From contig NC_079898.1 of NCBI RefSeq assembly GCF_024868665.1, positions 15,422,358-15,486,357 on the forward strand: 64,000 nt of DNA, read 5' to 3'. Each line of letters opens with the position of its first letter. Position 1 is the stretch's first letter. The stretch comes from Triplophysa rosa. Its lineage: Eukaryota > Chordata > Actinopteri > Cypriniformes > Nemacheilidae. Shown one piece after another: positions 35,095 to 44,657 of the stretch. The notes beneath the pieces were generated by a model. That model ran no database searches. It saw only the letters and a list, made by a program, of their open reading frames with translations, and was not told the DNA's origin. The position numbers and the translations under genes are program-made.

Positions 35095-36913
35095 ATGTAC
35101 ATGAACAGTTTTGTCTTTAATGACAAAAAAATAATGTATAGTTTAATTCAACAGAACGTTTCATTCATTTACGGCAGTTATACAGTACATGCTCTAACTG
35201 TTATATCTTGTTGAACGTATAAGTAATATCATTACTGCTGGATTCACGTGTCACAAAACAGGGTGCCAAATAAACTGCATAATTTTACACACTATCAAAT
35301 GTTGTATTTTTGCACATTTCATTTCTAACATGACATCAGAAGAATGGTAAAGCACAATAAGTGTAATAGAAATCAAGCTTATGCCGGACCTGCATCCGAA
35401 ACTACAGAAGTCATATTTCTTGTTTCTGAAGTCATGCAACCACTTGTAATATAAAACTGTCTGATGTATAATTAAAAACAGTCACCAAATTGGCTTGAAT
35501 CCAGTAATCCTTATTGGAAAAACCCTGTTTAATCGGTTATTGTCAACTTCTCCCTCAATTCTCCAATTCCCCTGTGAGACAGTGTATGAAACTTGTTGCC
35601 AAGCTGAATGCTTAAATATGAAGTGTTAGCATACAAAACTGTACAATTAGAAACATTCAATAATAAACAGTCTAAGTGCTGTGTATCAAATATTTGTTAT
35701 TCGGGCATAAGATCAGATGTATGTGTCTAGACTGGGTACAATTTTACGCACTAAATTTTCCCAGCAGGGTGCAGTGTTGTGCCATGAATAACATTCAAGA
35801 ACCAGCCACACAGAAATTTCTTCCAGCATTGTTATCAGAGAAGATCCTGCTATTTTTATGCTAAGTGACCTCCCGCAATAATTTTCGTTTTGACTGTTAT
35901 CCTTCATTAGCGCACACAGACTTATTTTATGTGAGGTTTTAGCACATTCTCAAAACAATTGCTGTACTGATAAACACATCATGGGTTGAAATTTGTTCTT
36001 TGTCACCTTGCCAAAGGCATTTCATCATGCGGATATATTTGAGAGACCCCCTCACCTCACCCACCAAGACTGCAATAGAATAACATTAACCCACACAACC
36101 CGAAACGGATTCTCCCAGACCGGCTCTTCCTTCAACCACCCTGACAGCTTGACCTGCAGCTGTGCAGTCAGAGGAAGCCAGACCCACACGAGTCCCCAGA
36201 CACGCATTGCTTTCAGGGAACATTCAATTAAGACACTACTTTGCTTCCTGATTAGCTGCTTGGCATCCACTGTATGTGTGTTGATAAATCATGGAAGCGG
36301 TTGAGAAAAGACACGGGAAACAGACCTTGCGTCTAAGACAAGTGCGTGTATATGAGAGACTGAAGGAAGCAGCTCTGCGTGGGCTCAAGCCAAGTCTTCT
36401 CTCCTGATGTGACTGTGGAGGAACGAGAGGCACAGAGAGGGTGACACCGATCACCGCATTACTGTCACACAGGCACTCTGGAAAGCACATGTATCTGTAA
36501 ATGATTACATTGTGTGAGGGTTCTCTCAGGGAAAACTGTCAAGCCTTGGATATCTGAACATGGATAAAAATAACAAACAAACAAATCAGCCCACAAGCAA
36601 CGTATACTTGAAAGAGAAGATTTTTTGAAAAGCTTAGTTGAAAACATATAACATGTATGTTGCTATATGACTGTTTACTTTGAATTCAAAGATGTATGAA
36701 AGCGAAAAGGCCAAATGAGAATATCGGGAATGATTCATGAACCACAACAGATATTTTGAATTGATCAAAGCTGGACCGTTGGTGGCACTTTACAATAAGG
36801 TTGTATTTGTGAATATTAGTAAATACATCAACTAACATGAACAATATAATTTATTAGCATTAATCCCTCTTCATGATGTCAATACAATTATTCATGTTAG
36901 TTCATGGTGCATT

Positions 36914-37203
36914 AAAGGAACAGTTCAGCTAAAAATAAAACTTTTGTCATCATTTACTCACCACCGTCAAGTTTTTGTATACATTTCTTTGTTTTGATGA
37001 ACACAGAAAAAGATATTTGGAAGAATGCTTGTAACCAAACAGTTCTTGGCCACCATTGACTACCAAGAACTTTTTGGTTACAAGCATTCTTCCAAATATC
37101 TTTCTGTGTGTTCAACAGAACAAAAAAAATACAGGTTTGGAACAACTCGAGGTTGAGTAAATGATGACAGAATTTTCATTTTTAGGTGAACTGGACCTTT
37201 AAG
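36914..37203. mobile_element. MITE (GTTCACC family)
   Basis: TTAAAGGAACAGTTCAGCTA at the left and TAGGTGAACTGGACCTTTAA at the right bracket a strong internal palindrome (AAGAATGCTTGTAACCA / TGGTTACAAGCATTCTT). It lies between DUSP genes 2 and 3. Confidence 0.75.
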
Positions 37204-39034
37204 TAATGTTACCAGTTACAGTGTAATTTTTCAGCTGTTTGTTTCAACATCATTTTTTAAGTTGACACAACTGGCAACTAGTGAATTTGGTCTTTCAAAG
37301 TGTTTAACTAGTTTATAAGTTGATTTGATAATATAGCTCAACTTAAGAAGATTCATTGAATTAATGCAACAACAACATCACATTCTTTAACGTTTATCGC
37401 GAGATGCAGCGCGTACTTGAGCAGACTGAAGTTTTCATTTTAAGGCAGCCAGGTTACTAATTATTTGAACCAACTTGTTTGTTTTACATTGTACAGTGTT
37501 TGATTTTAAATACTGAAATTAACATGAACGAAGATCAAAAATGCTGTAAAAAATATAGTTCATTATTAGTTGTTAGCTAATTGATTAACTATCATTTTCA
37601 AGAAATACAACCTTATTGTGAAGTGTATCACATAAAGCACATGAACCAAGTTCTACATTACACTGTTTCTCTTGTTTCCCAGAACAAGTACTTTAAATAC
37701 AAAAACAACGAACGTCAATATTAAAATCTGCTGCGAGTTACTGTGATTCTTTAATGTTTGAGGTTACAATAATAGCAAGTAATAAGTAGATTTTAAGAAG
37801 GAACAGGTGTACGTGGCTTTCACACCCAGGCCATTAATTCCTTTTTATTAGCTTCATAAAGCTGTAATTACTATGGGGCTCAACGCTTATTTTACTGGCG
37901 CAGAAAGAACAACTCTTAGTTAAGGCTTTTCCTGCTATACACACATAATCTGAAGCAGTTCAGCACAAACTGTGAAGGGAAGACGTATCATATGTACGAT
38001 AGAGGTTATCTGACATGCTCCAATTACCAAACATGAACTCGCACGTGAAAAAATTGAACCATTTATCAAAGACCCGCCCTCAAGGCATGTGAAAGGAACA
38101 TCTGGATTTGAAGAGTGTTTAACCTAACAGCTGGCTTCACGTGAATGAGACCTCTCGAGATTATGCGGATTAGCCTACACAATGACTCATGATAAAGATG
38201 TATGCATGCATTAGCGGCTACAAACGGCCCACTTCTACTGTAGCTTCCTCTGAGTTATCTGCATTATGGAATCTAGCCTAGATAAACACAATACCTGCAC
38301 ACTGGAGATCAGAAAATTCTCAAAACACTAAGATCATTGTCTAGGGAGAGACAGCGCTCGGGAGCTTTCTAAAAGCAAACTCGACTGCCCGCTGAAACCT
38401 GGAAGAGCTCTTTGTATCCAGGGAGGTTTATAATTATACACCATTTAAAAAAAGAAACAGCCTCGAGAGACATATCTGTGGACTGGCTGTCGACAGCGTC
38501 CCTGACCAAGGAGAGAAGATCAGGCAATGTGAGAACAGGGAAAAAAAGACAGACCGGCTGCAAAATGTAAGTTGAAAAAAGGAAGCGGCTTTTAGAAAGC
38601 AACATTTCGGTGTTTTAGAGAGCTATTATGGAAGCTTACCTGTGTGAAGCGCTCATTGCATGTTTTCCAAGCCACAGCTGAAGCTGTAAACACATTTGCC
38701 ACAACAGTCAAGGAATGAGATTTCATAAAGAGCCCTCAGTCCGTATTCTCTTTAATGATGTTAAGAGTGGAGTGTCAAAGCACTCTCAGTCTCTTAGCAA
38801 GTAGAAGATTTCACAAGCAATGGCCTCAGGTGGGCTCGGCTTGTTTGACGGGCCCTTTGAAATAAAGACGAGGTCAAAATGCATGTTGATCTTATTACCA
38901 TGATAGTATGAACAGAACTGTGCCATGTGATGTCTGTACATTCTGTCATTGCGAAACCCTGTGAACGTTTTATCTCTGCACATGCACAGACAATAAACAT
39001 ATGCCAATAAAATAAGTTTCATGTCTTTTTTAGG

Positions 39035-39919
39035 ATGTCTCACAAGCAGTTGTGCGAGTATGAAACGCCATCCGTCACCGAACTACAGAACTTCCTGTTG
39101 GATGACAGACGACCCACTGGACATGTCAACCATGTGTGGCCTAATGTGTACATTGGCAATGAGTGCGTATTAGGTTTTCTATTCACATGGAAATGTCCAT
39201 CGCGGCTCTCAGCAGCGTACAATACTTCTTGTGTTCTCAGGGTCGCGGCACGAGACAAGCCGATGCTGTATAATATGGGGATCACACACATTGTGAACGC
39301 TGCCAGTGGACCTCCTCATGTCAACACTGGACCTCGCTTTTACAGAGATATGTCCATAGATTACTATGGAGTTGAGGCTGATGATTCTTCAGAGTTTGTC
39401 ATGAGCGTGTTCTTCTATTCAACGGCGAGGTTTATACGGGCAGCGTTATCAAAAAATGGTGAGTCGAGCTTTTGGAAACCTGAGATTCCTTCAACATTCC
39501 TTGATGCTATCGAACGTTCAGATTATACCCACCAGCACCAGCATGTCTGATGGTAACATACAGTACAAGTAATTTGCCACATCCCGTACAAAAAACAAGT
39601 TTTTATATATATTTAAAGGATACATATATCATGCTTATATATATTAAGCAGAACATCACTCTTTAAAATAAACGTCTTGATTCTGCTCTGTTCTACAGGA
39701 AAAGTGTTAGTCCATTGTCTGATGGGAGTGAGTCGTTCAGCCACCCTGGTGTTGGCCTTCCTCATGATCTGCGAGGATCTGACTTTAATGGAGGCCATTA
39801 AAGCTGTACGCCAGCACAGGGATATCTGTCCTAACCCCGGCTTTCTTAACCAGCTTCGACATCTTGACATGAGCCTCGTCCGAGAGAGGAAGAGAAAACT
39901 GGAAGCTTACAAATTGTAA
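39035..39919 (+). CDS. dusp13b: Atypical dual-specificity phosphatase, DUSP13B/TMDP-like (array gene 3)
   Basis: Exons 39035-39162, 39241-39458 and 39699-39919 give 188 residues. Motifs are [34 protein letters not shown], the general-acid loop VEADDSS and the P-loop HCLMGVSR (Cys122, Arg128), followed by [15 protein letters not shown] and [10 protein letters not shown]. These agree closely with human TMDP. The usual FDLS after the acid loop reads FVMS, an odd Asp-to-Val change outside the catalytic set. The first intron is only 78 bp and has no in-frame stop, so retention would leave the frame open. A tttttag acceptor sits just before the ATG, so an upstream exon probably exists and the true start could be earlier. 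Confidence 0.86.
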
Positions 39920-40594
39920 CTGAAAACTTGGTAACAATGTGCTGAATCCCATTTCAAGAGCATGTCCCTTAAGGGCCTCCCCCAATGGCTTTGTCCTAGT
40001 TCTATTAGGCCTGATCTTATTTGTTAATATCTTTCATACCGCAGCAGCAAAGTGGGTATCAGAAGACAAAAGTGAAGGGTTTCCATATAAACAGTAAATA
40101 AGTTACAAAGGGCAGTGGGGTCACAAAATAAATGGCAGTTTTTTTAATCTCTTCCAGATGAGACATACTTTGAACTTGTGTCGAAATGAGCCGGCGAGCA
40201 TGTTTGGCTTTTTTACTGGAGTGAAATGAAACGTTCGCGGCTCGCTCTTTATCATGGGAAGGTGGAAGAGGCATGCATGCTTAAATGTCTAAAGGCTCGA
40301 TCCCCTGTAGTGACTTTCTAATGAGCATCATATGCTCCAACATATTTACAGTTTCTGCTCAAATGCGTTGGCGACGTGAGCCACAGATATTTGTCATGAA
40401 ATTGATAATCAAACAGGAATGCTGTGATTATAGCATGTTCAATTCTAAGTCCAATGGAACAGACCATAATCCCGTCACATTGTTCCCTGCAGGTATTTCT
40501 ATCAAATAAATCAAAATGTACTGCATGAGTTACGTGATGTTTTGTTTTGAATGAGAAGTTCAGTTCATTTTCACTTAATTTCTCATCGGTGGCT
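39920..40594. other. Spacer between DUSP array genes 3 and 4
   Basis: About 0.7 kb separating two closely packed paralogues. It must contain the 3' end of gene 3 and the promoter of gene 4. No repeat, RNA gene or coding segment was recognised. Confidence 0.45.
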
Positions 40595-43500
40595 ATGAAA
40601 GAAAATATGATTACAGAAGCAGAAAGGTCAGACTAATATGTTCAATAACATTACTAATTGCTTCCATGAAAATATGCATCACTCAACACGTGCATTGAAT
40701 TACCTGAACATGTAACATATAATTCATTCCATGGATTTCAAATTCATTTTTAAACAGAAACGCTCCTAATGACAAACCGCTGGCCTCTCAGTTTCAAGCT
40801 AAATACACGACGGCATCACTATCTGACCTGAGGAGTCTGCTGCTGACCAACAGAAAGCCTTTCGGATCTGTCAGTTACGTATGGCCGGGACTGTATATAG
40901 GAGACGAGTAAGTAATGAAGCATGTGTCATGAGAAAAAAGGCACACTAATTCACAGTTCCTGAGGTTTTAAAGTTTACTTTATGAATGAATGATGTAATC
41001 CAATGCTATATATTACAGAGATAGTTCACCCAAGAACGAAAATTTTGTCATCCTTTACTCACCCTCAGGTTGTTCCAAACCTGTATACATTTCTTTTTTC
41101 TGCTGAAGACAAAAAAGATATTTGTAAAAATGTCAGTAACCAAACAGATCTCATCCCCCATTCACTGTCATGGCTCTGCTTCCTTAGTCATGTTTTTCTT
41201 GGTCCTGTAGCAGAGCCATGGCAAGGTCTTTGGTTATGTGTGGAGAGAAACTTATTATTGTCCTTTTGACAATAATATGCGTTCTCTCCAGTGTCCTGTC
41301 ATTGGCCCCGCCCCTCTCGTTTCCTGTATTGTCTCCCTCTTGTGTCTTATGTTCTACACCTGCCCTTGCTCGTTATCCCTCGTTTGTCTTCCCTATTTAA
41401 ACCCTCATGTTTCTTTGTCCTGTGTTCGGTCATTGTGTTTGGTGCGTGTGCTGTCTTGTTCTCGTCCAGCGTTAGTATTATTGCCTGTTCCTGTTGTATT
41501 GTGAGTCTAGTCAAGTAAGTCTTTTAGTGTTTAGTTATAGTTTGTCAAGTGTTTCTCAGTTTAGTCCAGTTTTAGTCAGTCTATGTTCTGTTTGAGTTGT
41601 TTCCTGTTTTCTTGATTTACCCCATCGTGGGTCTTTGTTTTGTGTTTATTTTCTGTTAAATAAAGCTTTCTGTTAACCCCTTCATCCCCGCTGCCTGCAA
41701 CTGGGTGCTTTCACCACGTTCATGACAGAATGACCGAGCCATTCAGAACCCAGCGGGCAGCAAGATGGACGGCACGGCGTCGTCCTCACGGTCCGCTCAA
41801 GCCCGCTTGCTGCTAGGTTTCCGCCAGGGGAACTACGGGAATCGGGAGTTCGCCGGGGCATTCTCGGCGGTGGCTGAGAGGGCTGAGTTCAACGAGGCAG
41901 AGTTGAAGACGATCTTCAACTGCTGCCTCACTCAGCGCCTCACCCCGTCTGAGAAGAGGCTGCTGGGTCCCCTAGGGTTCGCGGCAATGGTCAGGTTCGT
42001 GGCCAACCGGGACGATCCCGGGGGTGGGGTTCCACGTGGGACTTCCACCTCGCGGTCGATCACGCCGGAGGGCCTCGACCTGACTGCCGCTGCCCGGGGG
42101 GACTCGGTACCCTCCGGCTTGAGCTCCACGGTCCCGTTCACTCTGGTGGCGCCGGTAGCGAGCGGAGGGAGGGATCCGGGGATGACGTCGGCTGATTCCT
42201 CCGCTGCGGAACTCCCTCCGGTCCCCACGGATTCGCCAAGGTCGGCTATGGATCCGGTGGTGCGGAGAAGGAGGGAGAGGCGCAGCGGAGGAGCGTCCAC
42301 GCCGGTGCAGCCGGCGTGCGCCGGCGTCCAGTCCGGTGCGGGCCGGCGTCCGGCAGCCGGCGTCCAGTCCGGTGCAGCCGCTCCGCTGCACGTCCGCGTG
42401 CAGTCGTCCGCCGGTGCAGCCGGCGTCGCCGGCCAGTCCGGTGCAGCCGGCGTCGTCGTCCAGTCGGTCCAGCCGGCGTCCAGCCGGCATCCAGTCCGGT
42501 GACCAGTCCGGCATCCAGTCCGGTGTCCAGCCGGCGTCCAGTCCGGTGTCCAGCCGGCGTCCAGTCCGGTGCATGCCAGCCGGCGTCAGCTGTCCAGCCG
42601 CTTCCAGCCGTCAGCCTGCCAGCCGGCCTTCCAGCCGGCGTCAAGCCTGTCCAGCCGGCCTTCCAGCCGGCGTCAAGCCTGTCCAGCCGGTTCCAGCCGG
42701 CGTCAGCCTGTCCAGCCGGCCTTCCAGCCGGCGTCAAGCCATGTCCAGCCGGCCTTCCAGCCGGCGTCAAGCCAGCCGCGGCCTTCCAGCCGGCGTCAAG
42801 CCATGTCCAGCCGGCCTTCCAGCCGGCGTCAAGCCATGTCCAGCCGGCCTTCCAGCCGGCGTCAAGCCCTGTCCAGCCGGCCTTCCAGCCGGCGTCAAGC
42901 CCTGTCCAGCCGGTCCCTGGGAGACTCCCAGGGCCAAAGACTGTTCCCCCCGGGACTCCTCCTAAGTCCCCCAGGACTCAGCGCCCTCGAGCGCAGCCGG
43001 GGACTGGGACTGTTCCCCCCAACCCTTTGGACTGCCCCTATGAACTCTTGTTTTGCCCCACCCCCCTCCCATGTTTGTTATTTTTGTTATGCCACCCCAG
43101 TCCTGTAGTCTTGTTGTCCTGTCTACCCCTTGTCATGTTCACCATGTTTGTCTGGTTTTTGTCTTTGTCTCGGTCTGCCTTGTCTTGTCCGTCTACCCCT
43201 TGGTGAGCACTGGAGGTGCTCATTAAAGGGGGGGCTTCTGTCATGGCTCTGCTTCCTTAGTCATGTTTTTCTTGGTCCTGTAGCAGAGCCATGGCAAGGT
43301 CTTTGGTTATGTGTGGAGAGAAACTTATTATTGTCCTTTTGACAATAATATGCGTTCTCTCCAGTGTCCTGTCATTGGCCCCGCCCCTCTCGTTTCCTGT
43401 ATTGTCTCCCTCTTGTGTCTTATGTTCTACACCTGCCCTTGCTCGTTATCCCTCGTTTGTCTTCCCTATTTAAACCCTCATGTTTCTTTGTCCTGTGTTC

Positions 43501-44657
43501 GGTCATTGTGTTTGGTGCGTGTGCTGTCTTGTTCTCGTCCAGCGTTAGTATTATTGCCTGTTCCTGTTGTATTGTGAGTCTAGTCAAGTAAGTCTTTTAG
43601 TGTTTAGTTATAGTTTGTCAAGTGTTTCTCAGTTTAGTCCAGTTTTAGTCAGTCTAAGTTCTGTTTGAGTTGTTTCCTGTTTTCTTGATTTACCCCATCG
43701 TGGGTCTTTGTTTTGTGTTTATTTTCTGTTAAATAAAGCTTTCTGTTAACCCCTTCATCCCCGCTGCCTGCAACTGGGTGCTTTCACCACGTTCATGACA
43801 TTCACTGCCATAGTAGGGAAAATAAATACTATGGGAGTCAATGGGGGGACGAGATCTGCTTGGTTACTGACATTTTTCCAAATATCTTCCTTTGTGTTTA
43901 GCGGAACAAAGAAATTTGATGTAAATGATGACAGAATTTTAATTTTTGGGTGAACTATCCCTTTAAAACTATATAGTTGATCCTTTCAGGTCCTCGGCTC
44001 GTGATAAAGGACTCCTCGCTGATCTGGGAATCACTCACATTGTAAACTCTGCCGACGGAGCCCATCGCATCAACACGGGCGCTGGGTTCTACACAGACAT
44101 GAGCATAACTTATTGTGGAGTCGAGGCTTCAGATCACCCACAGTTTGATTTGAGTCAGTATTTCAGCCCCACTGCATCCTTCATTAAATCAGCACTGGCA
44201 CAAAACGGCAAGTCTGACTTTCTTGACCTCCAATTGACCTTAATTTGTAAGTGTATAAGTAAATAGAGACAGGAACAGTGGAACAGTATTGCAATACAAT
44301 AATTGTATTGGGTGGATAGTGTCGATTGTGTCAATTTTTTGTGCTGCAGGTAAAGTGTTGGTCCACTGTGCAATGGGAGTCAGTCGCTCTGGAGCTTTGG
44401 TTTTGGCTTTCCTCATGATGTGCAAAGATCTCACCCTCTCAGATGCCATCATTGCTGTTAGATTGAACAGGGACATCTGCCCCAACTCAGGTTTTCTAGA
44501 GCAACTGAGAACTCTGGATGAACTTTTAAAGCAAAGAGACAAACAAAACACTGAAAAATGTCATCAACTGATAATGACAGTTGAGTTGAGTGGTGCTTGC
44601 CTGTGCAAAACTGTCAACTGTCTGTTTCTAGGGTATTCCGGGTTGTTGCTATGCTAG
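40595..44657 (+). CDS. Atypical dual-specificity phosphatase, DUSP13B-like paralogue (array gene 4)
   Basis: Supported exons are 40758-40907, 43990-44207 and 44350-44657. The first coding exon is inferred as 40595-40626 ([10 protein letters not shown]..., donor GTCAGA), because the frame before 40758 is closed by a TAA at 40720 with no ATG. Total would be 235 residues. Motifs are [34 protein letters not shown], the acid loop VEASDHP and the P-loop HCAMGVSR (Cys140, Arg146), then [10 protein letters not shown]. Catalytic residues are intact. Oddities: the donor after 44207 is GC (gcaagt); the first large intron carries a MITE split by a 2.6-kb LTR element; and the C-terminus runs about 40 residues past its paralogues, ending just before another MITE. 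Confidence 0.8.
41016..41165. mobile_element. MITE (GTTCACC family), left part, split by the LTR element
   Basis: The left end AGATAGTTCACCC runs to the TTCAC target site. Its other half resumes at 43801 after the LTR element and ends GGTGAACTATCCCTTTAA near 43966. The two halves together match the other family members. Confidence 0.75.
41166..41727 (+). repeat. 5' LTR
   Basis: 562-bp terminal direct repeat, starting TG and ending CA, near-identical to 43239-43800. It carries a TATA-like TATTTAA and a downstream AATAAA, giving a plausible U3-R-U5 order. Confidence 0.9.
41765..42502 (+). CDS. Gag-like protein of the short LTR retrotransposon
   Basis: A 245-residue frame beginning [19 protein letters not shown] about 40 bases inside the 5' LTR. 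The segment [20 protein letters not shown] with a following IFNCCL resembles the helical capsid part of fish retrotransposon Gag proteins. This is a judgement by eye, not a search. Its end runs into a Gln/Pro/Ala/Ser repeat region, where the frame stops at 42502. The same repeats stay open in another frame (42316-43206), so the original frame may have been longer and split by an indel. No zinc knuckle or enzyme domain is visible. Confidence 0.55.
   Translation: MDGTASSSRSAQARLLLGFRQGNYGNREFAGAFSAVAERAEFNEAELKTIFNCCLTQRLTPSEKRLLGPLGFAAMVRFVANRDDPGGGVPRGTSTSRSITPEGLDLTAAARGDSVPSGLSSTVPFTLVAPVASGGRDPGMTSADSSAAELPPVPTDSPRSAMDPVVRRRRERRSGGASTPVQPACAGVQSGAGRRPAAGVQSGAAAPLHVRVQSSAGAAGVAGQSGAAGVVVQSVQPASSRHPVR
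42305..42915 (+). repeat. GC-rich tandem repeat inside the LTR element
   Basis: Early units are variants of CAGCCGGCGTCCAGTCCGGTG. From about 42600 a 33-base unit (CCGGCCTTCCAGCCGGCGTC plus AAGCCATGTCCAG) recurs several times. Thirty-three bases is 11 codons, so one frame reads [11 protein letters not shown] again and again. Several frames on both strands stay open simply because of this repeat. Confidence 0.85.
43239..43800 (+). repeat. 3' LTR
   Basis: 562-bp copy of the 5' LTR, preceded by a G-rich purine tract and followed by the TTCAC target duplication. Confidence 0.9.
43801..43966. mobile_element. MITE (GTTCACC family), right part
   Basis: This continues the MITE broken at 41165. It starts with the duplicated TTCAC and ends GGTGAACTATCCCTTTAA, about 24 bases upstream of exon 43990-44207 of DUSP gene 4. 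Confidence 0.75.

Larger units (their letters stand above)
34048..39033. other. Spacer between DUSP array genes 2 and 3
   Basis: Five kilobases of mostly AT-rich non-coding DNA. It contains a GGTCCAGTG-type MITE (34708-35094) and a GTTCACC-type MITE (36914-37203). Open frames are short, lack splice logic and match no family I know. An untranslated or short coding first exon of gene 3 may lie here, because a splice acceptor immediately precedes its apparent start codon. Confidence 0.45.
41166..43800 (+). mobile_element. Young short LTR retrotransposon with a gag-like frame only
   Basis: Two 562-bp direct LTRs (41166-41727 and 43239-43800) start TGTCATGGCTCTG and end GTTCATGACA, and are flanked by the 5-bp duplication TTCAC (41161-41165, 43801-43805). 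I noticed one difference between the LTRs (T at 41584, A at 43657). Each LTR has a TATTTAA box (first copy 41394-41400) and AATAAA (41659-41664). A purine-rich tract (AAAGGGGGGG) lies at about 43225-43234, just before the second LTR. The 1.5-kb interior has no protease, reverse transcriptase or integrase, so it is non-autonomous. No standard tRNA primer-binding site was recognised. Confidence 0.9.

Noticed and set aside
35993..36490. Overlapping frames of 70-100 codons in the DUSP spacer
   Set aside because: No splice sites, homology or codon pattern; on both strands at once, as expected by chance.
41972..42770. Two long minus-strand frames inside the LTR element
   Set aside because: They stay open only because the GC-rich 33-base repeat lacks stops in several frames; the composition is low-complexity.
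42316..43206. 296-codon plus-strand frame in the LTR element as a separate gene
   Set aside because: Mostly tandem repeat with no clear start or domain. It is more likely the continuation of the gag-like frame after an indel, and is noted there.
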